Below, one piece after another: positions 1 through 9,837 of a stretch of 64,000 nucleotides of DNA. Position 1 is the first letter of the stretch, and every line of letters begins with the position of its first letter. This DNA is from Prochlorococcus sp. MIT 1300 (GTDB lineage Bacteria > Cyanobacteriota > Cyanobacteriia > PCC-6307 > Cyanobiaceae): positions 868,001 to 932,000 of the forward strand of contig NZ_CP139302.1 in NCBI RefSeq assembly GCF_034092375.1, in the 5' to 3' direction. The notes under the pieces were generated by a model. That model saw nothing but the letters and a program-made list of their open reading frames with translations, was not told where the DNA came from and ran no database searches. Position numbers and translations under genes: made by a program.

Positions 1-1
1 A

Positions 2-760
2 TTAGGACTTATTTCTAATAGTTTAATAATTCCTCTGCTGCCTACATTCGCCAAGCTAAATAATAAACTAGACAAGCCTATGTTAATAAAAAGAATTAGC
101 CAGGGCCTAATGCTTTCGATAACTAGCATGGTTGCTCTAGCAACAATCTTAATTGTTATGAGCACACCAATAGTAACCTTAATCTATGAAAGGGGAGCTT
201 TCGACAGCAATGCCTCGAAAATTGTAAGTGCTCTTTTAATAGCCTACGGTATAGGTATGCCAGCCTACTTAGTTAGAGACTTGTTAGTAAGAATATTTTA
301 TGCCCTTGGGGATGCAAGAATTCCTCTAAATTTCTCAATCACAGGAATAATTCTGAATATAATTTTTGACTGGCTTTTGGTTGGAGGGCCTACTCCATGG
401 GGCAACCAACTCTCTTTCAACTTTGGAGCTCCAGGTCTTGTCTTCGCAACAAGTGCGATAAATCTGATTACCTCAATAGGGCTAATATGGGTTCTAAATA
501 AGAAATTAGATGGTCTACCTATTAAAGAGTGGATATCTGATACATACAAAATACTTCTTGCAGGGGGATTATCAGGACTAATAGCTTTTTCTCTAAAAAT
601 AGGAGTTCAGTGGCCAGACAACACTTTTGGACTCACTTTCAAAGTATGTCTATCTTCCTTAATCGCCCTGGGCGCATTTGGCCTCATAACGAGTTCGCTG
701 GGAGTAGAACAAGCAAAAGAAATCTTGCTTGTTCTACGAAGAAGAATTACTCATTTTTGA
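2..760 (+). CDS. murJ: MurJ/MviN lipid II flippase, C-terminal part (5' end outside window)
   Basis: C-terminal half or so of a MurJ-type flippase, the inner-membrane protein that moves lipid II across the membrane for peptidoglycan synthesis. The open frame runs in from the left edge at base 2 without a stop, so the first ATG at 80 is internal. Visible features are several hydrophobic helices and MviN-like stretches such as IYERGAFD and RIFYALGDARIPL, with polar loops between helices. The last bases overlap the convergent gene at 747-1010 by 14 bases. Family identity is well supported; the N-terminal half cannot be judged. Confidence 0.9.
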   Translation, partial: LGLISNSLIIPLLPTFAKLNNKLDKPMLIKRISQGLMLSITSMVALATILIVMSTPIVTLIYERGAFDSNASKIVSALLIAYGIGMPAYLVRDLLVRIFYALGDARIPLNFSITGIILNIIFDWLLVGGPTPWGNQLSFNFGAPGLVFATSAINLITSIGLIWVLNKKLDGLPIKEWISDTYKILLAGGLSGLIAFSLKIGVQWPDNTFGLTFKVCLSSLIALGAFGLITSSLGVEQAKEILLVLRRRITHF

Positions 761-1010
761 GTCTTACTGCTCGATCTTCTCTAATTTGTAGTGCTACTTC
801 AATGCCTTGGCGCCCAACCAGTTCGGCGCCTTGTACAGAAATAATCCGAGCTTCTATCCCAAATTCTTGAAAAGCTGTTTCCATCTCCTGAATCAAGGCC
901 TTCTCAACCTGCGCTTCAGCATCTACGACCTTGCCAAAAAGCCTTTCTCCTAAACGCCCTATGCGCTCTCGAACAACCTCTCGCGCATTGGTGACCTCGA
1001 TTATCAGCAA
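747..1010 (-). CDS. Small conserved cyanobacterial protein of unknown function
   Basis: 87-residue soluble protein, probably alpha/beta, with no signal peptide, membrane segment or cysteines. It is acidic and rich in Val, Glu and Arg, with a likely helical middle (VEKALIQEMETAFQEFG) and a strand-like end (GIEVALQIRED). It overlaps the end of murJ tail to tail and lies 27 bases downstream of the next minus-strand gene, so the small genes at 747-1328 may be co-transcribed. I do not recognise the function. Codon usage matches its neighbours and the frame is clean, so it is probably a real gene. Confidence 0.65.
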   Translation of the reverse strand: MLIIEVTNAREVVRERIGRLGERLFGKVVDAEAQVEKALIQEMETAFQEFGIEARIISVQGAELVGRQGIEVALQIREDRAVRLKNE

Positions 1011-1037
1011 AATAACCCCCCTATTTCAATTGCAACC

Positions 1038-1328
1038 TTATCGGCAGTAAGGGTCCAAAATCTCTTCTAAGTCAATAATCTGAGAAGGAGGAATCAATCG
1101 AGCTAGGGGCAAACGAAGACTTCCTCCAGCCAATGACACCTGTACTGACTCCAAGCCACAACGAGCAGCAGCACTAGCTCCTTGGTCAAGCTTGGCGGAA
1201 CATTCGATTGCCAAGTCCTCTGCGATGCCAGCATCTCCGAGATAAAGATGCCATTTCGAGACCTGAATATAAATTCGATCAGCAATAGCTATCTGCAGTT
1301 CTCTTAACTGATTTTTGTTGAGAGTCAT
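1038..1328 (-). CDS. DUF3181-like cyanobacterial protein
   Basis: 96-residue protein resembling the cyanobacterial DUF3181 family. The N-terminal half is helical (LRELQIAIADRIYIQVSKW) and is followed by an acidic segment and a Gly/Leu-rich C-terminal part (SLAGGSLRLPLARLIPPSQ). There is no signal peptide or membrane helix. It begins with an ATG at 1328 and sits in a run of three small minus-strand genes between murJ and tRNA-Arg. Function is unknown. The family assignment is from memory of the sequence pattern and is only moderately sure. Confidence 0.65.
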   Translation of the reverse strand: MTLNKNQLRELQIAIADRIYIQVSKWHLYLGDAGIAEDLAIECSAKLDQGASAAARCGLESVQVSLAGGSLRLPLARLIPPSQIIDLEEILDPYCR

Positions 1329-1352
1329 AAAACCATTAACGAAGAAACGAAT

Positions 1353-1610
1353 TCAGTCTTTACTCAACACAGATTTTTCCTCACGAGGTCTTTCCCTGAC
1401 AACAAAAAGCAAATTAAGCATGAGCACGAGAAGCCAAATCTCAGTAAACCAATTCAGATGTCCCCAAGGGTGTCTGATCTGTTGCCAAAACCAAAGTCCA
1501 CTATTAACCGCAGCGAATGCCATCGCATGAAGGGTCAGGTTAACAATTCTGGAAAAATGCTTATAGAGAGGATCGTTAGGATCCCCTGAGCCGTACCAAC
1601 GAATAGGCAT
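1353..1610 (-). CDS. Small membrane protein with two predicted transmembrane helices
   Basis: 85-residue protein with a polar Trp/Tyr/Gly-containing N-terminus (MPIRWYGSGDPNDPLYKHF), then two hydrophobic segments around residues 24-42 and 56-71, and a charged Arg/Glu tail (RERPREEK). This topology resembles the small two-helix membrane proteins conserved in picocyanobacteria. It is the first of three same-strand small genes. No catalytic motif is visible and the function is unknown. Confidence 0.6.
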   Translation of the reverse strand: MPIRWYGSGDPNDPLYKHFSRIVNLTLHAMAFAAVNSGLWFWQQIRHPWGHLNWFTEIWLLVLMLNLLFVVRERPREEKSVLSKD

Positions 1611-1657
1611 GTTTCGCTCTAAAACTCTTCAATTGTGGCTTGGAAAACCATAGTCGG

Positions 1658-1687
1658 TTGACGAAAGGCCCTGTAATAGTGTCTTAT
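1658..1687 (+). promoter_or_regulatory. Probable sigma-70 type promoter of tRNA-Arg
   Basis: TTGACG at 1658-1663 is followed after 18 bases by TCTTAT at 1682-1687. Transcription would begin near 1694, a few bases before the mature tRNA at 1700. The -10 box is a weak match, so this is a suggestion from spacing and position. Confidence 0.4.
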
Positions 1688-1699
1688 GAATTCTTACAT

Positions 1700-1773
1700 G
1701 CGCCTGTAGCTCAGCGGATTAGAGCATCTGACTACGGATCAGAGGGTCGGGAGTTCGAATCTCTCCAGGCGCG
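1700..1773 (+). tRNA. trnR-ACG: tRNA-Arg (anticodon ACG)
   Basis: Complete 74-nt cloverleaf. The acceptor stem GCGCCTG (1700-1706) pairs with CAGGCGC (1766-1772), with discriminator G at 1773. The anticodon loop CTACGGA is flanked by TCTGA and TCAGA and gives anticodon ACG, which reads CGU and, through inosine, CGC and CGA. The T arm contains GTTCGAATC. The CCA end is not encoded. A terminator follows immediately. Confidence 0.97.
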
Positions 1774-1780
1774 TTTTCAA

Positions 1781-1804
1781 CTGCCCTAAGGGCAGTTTTT
1801 TTTT
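1781..1804 (+). terminator. Intrinsic terminator of tRNA-Arg
   Basis: Perfect 6-bp stem CTGCCC / GGGCAG around a TAA loop (1781-1795), followed by nine T residues (1796-1804). This is a textbook rho-independent terminator directly after the tRNA. Confidence 0.9.
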
Positions 1805-1911
1805 GCATAGTGTTTTGAAGTCAAACCACCAGAGCAATTTAAAAATGAATAACTAAGCACCTATGACTACGATCCTCAAACTTGGTGCGATAGAGCATGC
1901 AGGAAGGTTCA

Positions 1912-3162
1912 ATGGCTCCAATTGACGAGAACTTGGCAACATCCGACAAAGTCATTGCCGACTTGATAGATCTGGAGAGAAATCGTCAGGAAACGCATCT
2001 GGAACTAATTGCAAGCGAAAACTTTGCTTCCCAAGCAGTAATGGAAGCTCAAGGCTCTGTACTAACCAACAAATATGCAGAAGGGCTTCCTTACAAGCGC
2101 TATTACGGAGGCTGTGAGCATGTGGATGCCATTGAGGAATTGGCAATCAAGCGAGCGAAAGAACTTTTTGGAGCAGCATGGGTAAATGTTCAACCTCATA
2201 GTGGTGCACAAGCAAATTTCGCGGTAGTACTAGCTCTTCTGAAGCCTGGGGATACCATCATGGGGATGGATCTCTCTCATGGAGGTCACCTCACTCATGG
2301 TTCGCCTGTAAATGTCAGCGGGAAGTGGTTCAACATCGTTCATTACGGAGTAGATCGTTCCACCCAGAGGTTGGATATGGAAGAAATTCGACAGCTCGCC
2401 CTAAAACATCATCCAAAGTTAATCATTTGCGGATATTCCGCTTACCCTCGCAAAATCGATTTTCAGGCTTTTCGTTTAATAGCGGACGAAGTTGGTGCCT
2501 ATCTTCTCGCGGACATGGCTCATATTGCTGGATTAGTGGCATCTAGGGTCCATCCAAGCCCTATTCCTCACTGTGATGTTGTCACTACTACCACTCACAA
2601 AACCCTTCGTGGCCCTAGAGGAGGGCTGATTCTCTGTAGGGACGAAGAGTTCGGAAAAAAGTTTGACAAGGCCGTATTCCCTGGCTCACAAGGTGGGCCA
2701 TTAGAACATGTAATTGCTGCCAAGGCTGTTGCCTTTGGTGAGGCCTTGCAAAAGTCATTCCAGGAGTACAGCTCGAATGTCATTCGTAACGCCCAGGCCC
2801 TAGCCAAAAGACTCCAAGAACGAGGTGTCAAAATAGTGAGCGGAGGTACAGATAATCACATAGTTCTTTTAGACCTTCGCTCTATACAAATGACTGGCAA
2901 ATTAGCAGATACTTTAGTAAGTGAAATACATATCACTGCAAACAAAAATACTGTTCCATTTGATCCAGAGTCTCCATTTGTCACTAGTGGTCTTCGTCTT
3001 GGTAGCGCTGCATTAACAACTCGTAGGTTTGACGAAGATGCATTTATGGAGGTTGGCGATTTAATAGCTGATCGCCTTCTCAACCCCGAAGATAATGAAA
3101 TTAAAAATCAGTGTCTGGATAGGGTAAAAAGACTCTGCGAGAGATTTCCTTTATATTCATAA
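1912..3162 (+). CDS. glyA: Serine hydroxymethyltransferase
   Basis: PLP enzyme converting serine plus tetrahydrofolate to glycine plus methylene-THF; it supplies one-carbon units and joins the photorespiratory glycine pathway. The active-site lysine lies in [14 protein letters not shown] (about residue 230). The N-terminal LIASENF and KYAEGLP motifs and the C-terminal [12 protein letters not shown] are family hallmarks. I prefer the ATG at 1912 to the in-frame ATG at 1897, because AGGAAGG at 1899-1905 is well placed as its Shine-Dalgarno sequence; this gives 416 residues, a normal family length. Methylene-THF made here is also the one-carbon donor for ThyX at 15880. Confidence 0.97.
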   Translation: MAPIDENLATSDKVIADLIDLERNRQETHLELIASENFASQAVMEAQGSVLTNKYAEGLPYKRYYGGCEHVDAIEELAIKRAKELFGAAWVNVQPHSGAQANFAVVLALLKPGDTIMGMDLSHGGHLTHGSPVNVSGKWFNIVHYGVDRSTQRLDMEEIRQLALKHHPKLIICGYSAYPRKIDFQAFRLIADEVGAYLLADMAHIAGLVASRVHPSPIPHCDVVTTTTHKTLRGPRGGLILCRDEEFGKKFDKAVFPGSQGGPLEHVIAAKAVAFGEALQKSFQEYSSNVIRNAQALAKRLQERGVKIVSGGTDNHIVLLDLRSIQMTGKLADTLVSEIHITANKNTVPFDPESPFVTSGLRLGSAALTTRRFDEDAFMEVGDLIADRLLNPEDNEIKNQCLDRVKRLCERFPLYS

Positions 3163-3187
3163 TCTAACTAACAGAAATAAAAGTCGA

Positions 3188-4459
3188 ATGAAGTCCTTTA
3201 AGAGAAAGAAAAATGTCGAAATTCTATGCATAGGAACAGAACTACTTTTAGGCAATATCTTGAATGGGAACTCTCGTTGGATCGCCGAAGAATTAGCGGC
3301 CCTTGGGATGCCTCATTTTCGGCAAGGTGTAGTAGGAGACAATATGGAAAGGCTAAAAGAAGCAATCCTTGAGTGCTCAGAGCGGTGCAATATCCTAATA
3401 ACGACAGGAGGTCTTGGCCCTACACCAGACGATCTAACCACCGAGGCAATGGCCCAAGCCTTTGGCGTCAAACTGCAAATAATTGAAGAAGTAAAGCAAG
3501 ATATAAAGGAAAAATTAACCTCTAAGGGGAAGAGCTATAGCCTAAATAATGAGAAGCAAGCGTTAGTCCCTGAAGGTTCAAAAATAATGCCCAATTCCAA
3601 CGGTACTGCACCTGGAATAATTTGGAATCCAATACCAGGCTTCACAATAATTTCTTTTCCTGGTGTCCCCTCAGAAATGAAAAAAATGTGGTCGCAATCC
3701 GCCTTGCCATGGTTGGAGAAAAATGCAAATCTTCAAGGTACAATTGCTAGTAAATTGCTACGCTTTACAGGCATAGCCGAATCAAAGCTAGCAGAAGATC
3801 TTAGCGATCTACTTCATCAAAGCAATCCAACTATTGCACCATACGCTGAACTAGGAGAAGTCAAGTTACGAGTAACAGCTAAGGCTTCTAATGCCGAAGA
3901 AGTAGAGCAATTAATGAATCCATGTATTACAAAAATTCGTGAACGTACCAAGACACTTTGTTATGGATCAGAACAAGATAGTCTTGCCTCAGTTGTGATA
4001 GATCTTCTAAGAAAAAAAAATGAAAAACTTGTCATTGCTGAATCTTGTACTGGAGGAGGACTCGGTGCAGCATTAACAGCTGTACCAGGCGCTTCTGATG
4101 TTTTCTTAGGTGGAGTTATTACTTACAGCAACGATCTAAAACAAAAACTACTTGGAGTAAACAAAGAATTACTTCAAAAACACGGTGCTGTTTCAGCGCA
4201 AGTCGCTGAAGCTATGGCAAAGGGTGTCAAAGAAAAATTGGGAGCAGATTGGGCCATTGCCATAACTGGATTGGCAGGCCCTCTAGGTGGTAACAACAAA
4301 AAACCAGTGGGACTGGTTTTTTGTTGTATTGCTAATCGAAAATTTTGCAGCACCAAAAAGGAACTTTTCGGGAACTATCACGGGAGAGCAGGGATACAGC
4401 ATTTGAGCATTGTCCGAAGTCTTGACGAACTACGTTTGCTTTTGCTCTCCGGGAGCTAG
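3188..4459 (+). CDS. cinA: CinA-like protein (MoaB-like domain plus nicotinamide-nucleotide amidase-like domain)
   Basis: Full-length 423-residue CinA. The N-terminal domain has the molybdopterin-binding (MoaB-like) signature, seen as ILCIGTELLLGNILN and TTGGLGPTPDD; in this family it acts as an ADP-ribose or related pyrophosphatase. The C-terminal domain begins near residue 275 and carries VIAESCTGGGLGAALT and AITGLAGP, typical of NMN deamidase PncC. Together they would recycle pyridine-nucleotide breakdown products in the cytoplasm. The gene starts 25 bases after glyA on the same strand and is probably co-transcribed with it. Confidence 0.93.
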   Translation: MKSFKRKKNVEILCIGTELLLGNILNGNSRWIAEELAALGMPHFRQGVVGDNMERLKEAILECSERCNILITTGGLGPTPDDLTTEAMAQAFGVKLQIIEEVKQDIKEKLTSKGKSYSLNNEKQALVPEGSKIMPNSNGTAPGIIWNPIPGFTIISFPGVPSEMKKMWSQSALPWLEKNANLQGTIASKLLRFTGIAESKLAEDLSDLLHQSNPTIAPYAELGEVKLRVTAKASNAEEVEQLMNPCITKIRERTKTLCYGSEQDSLASVVIDLLRKKNEKLVIAESCTGGGLGAALTAVPGASDVFLGGVITYSNDLKQKLLGVNKELLQKHGAVSAQVAEAMAKGVKEKLGADWAIAITGLAGPLGGNNKKPVGLVFCCIANRKFCSTKKELFGNYHGRAGIQHLSIVRSLDELRLLLLSGS

Positions 4460-4483
4460 GGTTTCGACTTATGCAATTAACTC

Positions 4484-5902
4484 TTGAGCTCTGGCACCCT
4501 TTACGACAAGGTCTGGGACCTGCATCGGGTGAGCGAATTGGCAGGAGGCTCGACTCAACTGCTTGTAGGACTTCATTTAATTCATGAAGTTACAAGCCCT
4601 CAAGCATTTGCAGCTCTAAAAGACAAAGGTTTGAAGGTTAAACATCCTGAGAGGACAGTGGCTACTGTCGACCACATTGTTCCAACCCAAAATCAACAAA
4701 ATAGACCTTTCCAGGATTCTCTTGCTGAGGAAATGCTCAGCACCTTGGAAAAAAACTGCCTAGATCAAAAAATCACCCTCCATAGCCTGGGAAGTGGTAA
4801 ACAGGGAATTGTTCATGTCATAGCTCCCGAACTAGGTCTTACCCAACCAGGTATGACAATCGCGTGTGGTGATTCACATACCTCCACTCACGGTGCTTTT
4901 GGCGCAATTGCTTTTGGCATTGGAACTAGTCAAGTAAGAGATGTCCTTGCAAGCCAAACTTTGGCAATGAGGAAGCTAAAAGTAAAAAAGATTTGGATTG
5001 AAGGCCAACTAAGTAAAGGGGTTTATGCCAAGGATCTGATCCTTCATATCATTCAAGTTCTGGGAGTTAAAGGTGGAGTTGGCTATGCATACGAATTTGC
5101 AGGTCCAGCAATTTCATTGCTTTCGATGGAAGAAAGAATGACCATCTGCAATATGGCTATTGAAGGGGGCGCCCGCTGTGGATATATGAATCCTGATTCT
5201 GTCACCTTTGAGTATTTAAAAAACAAACCTCATGTACCACAAGGCAAAAACTGGAAGCGTGCCGTTGAATGGTGGGCAAGTCTTTCAAGCAATGAAAATT
5301 CCAGCTTCGATAGTGAAGTCTGCTTTGATGCTTCCAAAGTTGCACCAACTGTTACATGGGGAATAACTCCAGGCCAAAGCATTTCAATTGACCAGAGAAT
5401 GCCCATCCCTGAGACCCTCGAACGAGTAGAACGTTCAATCGCTAAAGAAGCTTATAAATATATGGATTTAAAGCCTGGGGAGCCTATTAAAGGTATTGAA
5501 GTAGATGTTTGCTTTATAGGAAGCTGCACAAACGGTCGTCTCAGTGATCTGCAAATTGCCGCAAGCATTGCTAATGGCCGCAAAGTAGCAAAAGGGATAA
5601 AGGCTTTTGTCGTACCGGGTTCAGAGCAAGTAGCTCTTGAAGCCAAAGCACAAGGTCTTGATTCTATTTTTCAAAAAGCTGGCTTTGAATGGCGAGAGCC
5701 TGGATGTTCAATGTGTCTAGCCATGAATCCTGATCGACTCGAAGGACGTCAAATCAGTGCCAGCTCAAGCAATAGAAACTTCAAAGGTCGTCAAGGGTCG
5801 GCAAGCGGCAGAACTCTCTTGATGAGTCCTGCAATGGTTGCTGCAGCGGCTGTTACTGGAAAGGTTACAGACGTAAGAGAACTTCTTAAAAACAACTCAT
5901 AA
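4484..5902 (+). CDS. leuC: 3-isopropylmalate dehydratase large subunit
   Basis: Aconitase-family large subunit. With LeuD it isomerises 2-isopropylmalate to 3-isopropylmalate in leucine synthesis. It starts with TTG at 4484; the N-terminal [15 protein letters not shown] is the family start. The three [4Fe-4S] ligand cysteines are visible as [10 protein letters not shown] and [12 protein letters not shown], and the substrate and cluster motifs DHIVPT and [12 protein letters not shown] are intact. At 472 residues it has normal length. It begins 24 bases after cinA, and leuD follows 13 bases after its stop. Confidence 0.97.
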   Translation: MSSGTLYDKVWDLHRVSELAGGSTQLLVGLHLIHEVTSPQAFAALKDKGLKVKHPERTVATVDHIVPTQNQQNRPFQDSLAEEMLSTLEKNCLDQKITLHSLGSGKQGIVHVIAPELGLTQPGMTIACGDSHTSTHGAFGAIAFGIGTSQVRDVLASQTLAMRKLKVKKIWIEGQLSKGVYAKDLILHIIQVLGVKGGVGYAYEFAGPAISLLSMEERMTICNMAIEGGARCGYMNPDSVTFEYLKNKPHVPQGKNWKRAVEWWASLSSNENSSFDSEVCFDASKVAPTVTWGITPGQSISIDQRMPIPETLERVERSIAKEAYKYMDLKPGEPIKGIEVDVCFIGSCTNGRLSDLQIAASIANGRKVAKGIKAFVVPGSEQVALEAKAQGLDSIFQKAGFEWREPGCSMCLAMNPDRLEGRQISASSSNRNFKGRQGSASGRTLLMSPAMVAAAAVTGKVTDVRELLKNNS

Positions 5903-5915
5903 CCTTCGGCAATCA

Positions 5916-6536
5916 ATGATGGAACAAAAGCCACCATTCCCTAAAGGGGCAATTCAAAATTTAATCGGTAGAGCTATTGTTCTAGAAGGAGATGATATTG
6001 ACACAGATCGAATAATACCTGCGCGTTTTCTTAAATGTGTCAGTTTTGAGAATTTAGGAAGTCAATTATTCGAGGATGATCGAAATGAACTAGAAGGACG
6101 ACACCCATTTGATTTAAAAATATTTCAAGGGGCATCTATCTTGATAGTAAATTGCAATTTTGGATGTGGCTCAAGTCGAGAGCATGCTCCACAGGCACTT
6201 ATGAGATGGGGGATACGAGGAATAATAGGTGAAAGCTTTGCCGAGATCTTTTATGGCAACTGCCTAGCACTTGGCATACCTTGCGCTACAGCCCAAAGCA
6301 ATGAAATCAAAGCCCTACAAAATACAGTAAAGAAAAATGCATCATCCGAATGGAAGATGGACATAGTCAATAATAAGTTTTGGGGGGACAAGTATGAATT
6401 AGAATTAAATATTGAGAATGGGCCAAAAGAAATGTTGCTTACTGGAGATTGGGATATAACAACACAATTAGTAGGGAATGAAAAGGCTACAACCGAAATC
6501 TTAAATAGACTTCCCTATTTGAATTCTTTCGATTAG
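5916..6536 (+). CDS. leuD: 3-isopropylmalate dehydratase small subunit
   Basis: 206-residue partner of LeuC, forming the swivelling domain that completes the active site. Family motifs are GDDIDTDRIIPARFLK near residue 24 and NFGCGSSREHAPQAL near residue 83. Two adjacent ATG codons (5916 and 5919) make the exact start uncertain by one residue. The gene is directly downstream of leuC and nearly certainly in the same transcript. The next gene converges from the other strand. Confidence 0.96.
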   Translation: MMEQKPPFPKGAIQNLIGRAIVLEGDDIDTDRIIPARFLKCVSFENLGSQLFEDDRNELEGRHPFDLKIFQGASILIVNCNFGCGSSREHAPQALMRWGIRGIIGESFAEIFYGNCLALGIPCATAQSNEIKALQNTVKKNASSEWKMDIVNNKFWGDKYELELNIENGPKEMLLTGDWDITTQLVGNEKATTEILNRLPYLNSFD

Positions 6537-6552
6537 TTGTAGAGTGAGGAAA

Positions 6553-9537
6553 CTATTTAGAGGACGGAATAAAAGGCAAGCCGGTTCCTCCAAAGTCAAA
6601 ATCATTAAGGTTAACTCTGATACCTCCTATTCCCTTATGAGAGTTATAGTAAATACCAAAATCATATGATCTTCTCTGCCAGCGGAACTCTATTTTTGAA
6701 TTAATTGCCTCGCCATATACATCAGATGAAGGATCGACATTAAAGGCAAATCCTGTATCAAGAATTAATGGACCAGCTATTTGTTGAGTCAATCCTATCT
6801 CTACAACTGCCAGGTCTGTAGCCTGATCAAAATCAAATGGGCTTGAACCATTCTTAACTGTGCCCTTAGCAATAACAGCAAGTTTCGTGTAATCAAGGAA
6901 TGGTTTTTTGAACCTGCCTAAGGTCAACGAAGGCCCACCACTCAAACTGATCGTATTTTGAGTTGCTCCCCCCTCATAGAGTGCAGCTGTCGCACTGATA
7001 TTAGTCTTTAGATAAATTCCTGGAATTATTTCTTTTGAAGAATATCTATAGTCGAATATCTTATTCATTCCTTCAGGCTTACCTATAAGTAATGGATAGC
7101 TACTGTTCAGTGAGGCGAACAAGCTATATCTCCACAATTCGGGAATCTCGGAAGACTCATGTCTATCAGATCTATACCTTCCCAAGCCTGTTCTTAGCAA
7201 GTAATTATTAGTAAACTTCTTAGCCTTCCAATCATTTCGTTTCTCCCAGAAGGCACCATATGCGGAATAAATATCTGTTTGGCCTAAAGATCCATTCCAG
7301 GCCCTATACCTTGAAGCCCCAAAAATTCGATTGTTTACCTTGCCAATAAAAGGTAAATTATATTCACGGCTAATCCCTCCCCAAAAACGGCTGGCATTAA
7401 TAAAGTTGTCCATATTAAATGTACTTAAGCTTGCATTAGCTTCTAATTGCCATCCAAAACTCTCGCCATCAAGTTCGGCTTTTAAACCAAAGAGATCTGA
7501 TGTCTCAGCCCTTTGAACGACTTCATTACTATTAGAAGCACTTCCAGGCTTTATATAACTACTTGTCTCAAGGCTATTTGCACGCTGAAGCATTACCTGG
7601 GGCTGTAGATATAAACTATATTTTTCGCCAATATTAATAGGTTTAAGATTCCTTCCAATAAAAATGCCATCCCTGTCTTTGTTATCTATACCTAGAACCC
7701 ATCTGTTTTCTATTTCTTCTTTCTTTTTTATTCGTTGCTTTCTTGAAATGGGCAAAGGGAACCTCTCCTCTAAAATTAAATTATTCTGACCAGTTCTTAT
7801 AAGAATATCTCCATTAGACAATTCTTTAGCAACAACATTCTTTGCATCAATTCTTGTCTGAGTTGGCGTAAAAGGATCATTAGTAAAGCCCATTCGGCTA
7901 GCCTCCCAACCTTCTGGCGTGATAGTCACAGTTGGAGCTTGTATGCGCCAACGACTAATTGAACCACTCATAAATTTTGTCCTTCCTTGCAAATTCAGCT
8001 GAGAGACTCTTATTCCGCCATATTGATTTTGCTCTTCAATATTGCGAGCAGAAGTTGGCACACCAAATCTCTGTTCAAGTCTTAATCTATTAATGGGTTT
8101 TACATTGTAAACCCGTTGATTAATTGATCTAATCACCCTAGAGCGAATTTTCTCCTTTTCTAAATTAGATATTTTTTCATTAGTCTGATTCTTATTTTTA
8201 TTTGCAACTTGATTTGTAAGTGGTGAGTTCTGATTTAAACCGCTAGTGCCTAGGATTTCATCTTGATTGAATGAAATAATAGCAAGATCTCTTTCATTTT
8301 TATGAACGCATTTATTTGGAGGATCTATAGCATATTTACTATTATCTTTGATATCCTTACCCCACCTATATCTGGCTCCAAGCAAATAAGCATTACTCCC
8401 CTCCTCAGCACCATTGTACAAACCATATGCCCCTGACCTATGATGAATACGACCAACCAATGAAAGACTTTTAGAGACTTTAGCTTCAATTTCAAAACCT
8501 AAATAATTCAAAAGTTTATTATATTTTTTTCTGAAAGTTCTTTCATAATTACTAAATCTTGTGTAGTAACTAACACCTTCTATAAGGGCAAAGCTTAGCC
8601 ATGGTCTAACCCACAACCTTGCGCCTATTCCCAATACAAGCTCATCAAAGGCTTGCGAAGAAGTATCCGAGTAAGGCTTCGCTTGATTATATTTACCACC
8701 CGCTTGCCTAGCAACATCATGCCTAAAGAAATCAGCTTCCAACCCAAGAGTCAAAGGGCCTGCTCTATAAAGTCTTTTTTGCAATCCAACTCCTAACAAA
8801 TATTCTTCCCTCAGGTTCCCATCAAATACAAATGTATTTCGAAAGTTTGCATCAATCTTCTGGCCGGCCCAAATAGTCGCCGACCAAGGGTGAGGATGCC
8901 AATCGGGGATTGAGGGTATAGAAGGTGGGCATATTTTTGACTTCCCTAGCTCAAACTTCTGATCTATTTTTTTAGAAGTTCTATTCACAACTTCGCTTAC
9001 TTTTAGCCGGTCGACTGACCTATTCGTTGAAAGGTCTTTAGAAACCCTAGCCAAGTCAAGTATTCCATAAACATCTTTCAACACTCCATTTCTATCCAGG
9101 AAGCTATAACGAAATGAAGTTGCCTGAAAATACTGAGAACCCTTTTTAAATTGAACATTTCCAGTTGCATATAGAGAATTAAAATCACTAGAAAATTCAA
9201 TTCTTTCTGCAACAAGAGTCCCCCCATCAACATCCACCCTCGCACTTCCTTCGGCAATAAAAATATCTTTTTCTAAATCATATATGTGTCTATCTGCGCT
9301 TAAAGACAAAGCCTTTGGAGGAATGCCAGAGTTGATCCGCGATTCGTTGCTTTCAGCAAGAACTCTCTTTGATTTACCAATATCTAACGGCGAGCCTATA
9401 GAAAAGGCACCAAGTGATGCTGACTTATCTTTGTTGTTGCCCTTCTCAGGCCATACACCTCCAGACGCAGGACTGAATCCCACTGCACCTGAGGTAAGAA
9501 GACCAACAAAAAAAACAGAGGGGCGTTTAGCCACCAC
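6553..9537 (-). CDS. LptD/OstA-like outer-membrane protein (DUF3769-type, cyanobacterial)
   Basis: 994-residue protein with an N-terminal hydrophobic signal-like segment (residues 5-25). An LptA/OstA-like beta-jellyroll stretch follows at about residues 75-160 (LVAERIEFSSD, LYATGNVQF). The rest is a long region rich in aromatic, Gly, Ser and Asn residues with alternating strands, typical of an outer-membrane beta-barrel, and ends in a short polar tail. This matches the cyanobacterial DUF3769 branch of LptD proteins, which insert lipopolysaccharide into the outer leaflet. A polar, Lys/Asn-rich insertion near residues 390-465 probably forms a loop or linker. It faces leuD tail to tail, with 16 bases between stops. 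The barrel role is inferred. Confidence 0.8.
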   Translation of the reverse strand: MVAKRPSVFFVGLLTSGAVGFSPASGGVWPEKGNNKDKSASLGAFSIGSPLDIGKSKRVLAESNESRINSGIPPKALSLSADRHIYDLEKDIFIAEGSARVDVDGGTLVAERIEFSSDFNSLYATGNVQFKKGSQYFQATSFRYSFLDRNGVLKDVYGILDLARVSKDLSTNRSVDRLKVSEVVNRTSKKIDQKFELGKSKICPPSIPSIPDWHPHPWSATIWAGQKIDANFRNTFVFDGNLREEYLLGVGLQKRLYRAGPLTLGLEADFFRHDVARQAGGKYNQAKPYSDTSSQAFDELVLGIGARLWVRPWLSFALIEGVSYYTRFSNYERTFRKKYNKLLNYLGFEIEAKVSKSLSLVGRIHHRSGAYGLYNGAEEGSNAYLLGARYRWGKDIKDNSKYAIDPPNKCVHKNERDLAIISFNQDEILGTSGLNQNSPLTNQVANKNKNQTNEKISNLEKEKIRSRVIRSINQRVYNVKPINRLRLEQRFGVPTSARNIEEQNQYGGIRVSQLNLQGRTKFMSGSISRWRIQAPTVTITPEGWEASRMGFTNDPFTPTQTRIDAKNVVAKELSNGDILIRTGQNNLILEERFPLPISRKQRIKKKEEIENRWVLGIDNKDRDGIFIGRNLKPINIGEKYSLYLQPQVMLQRANSLETSSYIKPGSASNSNEVVQRAETSDLFGLKAELDGESFGWQLEANASLSTFNMDNFINASRFWGGISREYNLPFIGKVNNRIFGASRYRAWNGSLGQTDIYSAYGAFWEKRNDWKAKKFTNNYLLRTGLGRYRSDRHESSEIPELWRYSLFASLNSSYPLLIGKPEGMNKIFDYRYSSKEIIPGIYLKTNISATAALYEGGATQNTISLSGGPSLTLGRFKKPFLDYTKLAVIAKGTVKNGSSPFDFDQATDLAVVEIGLTQQIAGPLILDTGFAFNVDPSSDVYGEAINSKIEFRWQRRSYDFGIYYNSHKGIGGIRVNLNDFDFGGTGLPFIPSSK

Positions 9538-9646
9538 AAATTTTCTTAGGAAGCTGATGATCCTCCCATGCTTAGTAGGTCCTAAACACCAACAAGTCCC
9601 AGTACTAAGTCTGGCGCGCGAAGGCCTCTATTTTCAGAAAGGAGTC

Positions 9647-9775
9647 CTAGTCCTGTGGAGCTTCTAGATCCTTTCTCGCAGGCGTGCGGGTTGGATCGCT
9701 AGCCAAGAAGCCAAAAAGGAAGACTCCGACGAAGAAAAAGACGATCGTGTAAACGGAAATCTTGAGGGCGAGCAT
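9647..9775 (-). CDS. psbI: Photosystem II reaction center protein I
   Basis: 42-residue single-pass thylakoid protein bound next to D1. The start [12 protein letters not shown] and the motif GFLASDPTR...RKDLE are diagnostic for PsbI. One transmembrane helix spans about residues 6-24. The C-terminus ends in EAPQD, a few residues longer than the usual end after RKDLE. The ATG is at 9775 and the TAG at 9647-9649. It lies downstream of psbN on the same strand, with about 260 bases between. Confidence 0.95.
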   Translation of the reverse strand: MLALKISVYTIVFFFVGVFLFGFLASDPTRTPARKDLEAPQD

Positions 9776-9837
9776 GGATACCGACCACGTCTAAGTTAAG
9801 TGATCACATCTTATGGGATTTACCAGCCTTAAAGACC

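Noticed and set aside
9284-9667. 127-codon plus-strand frame opposite the LptD-like gene start
   Set aside because: It is antisense to the LptD-like N-terminus and the psbI end; composition is that of a shadow frame.
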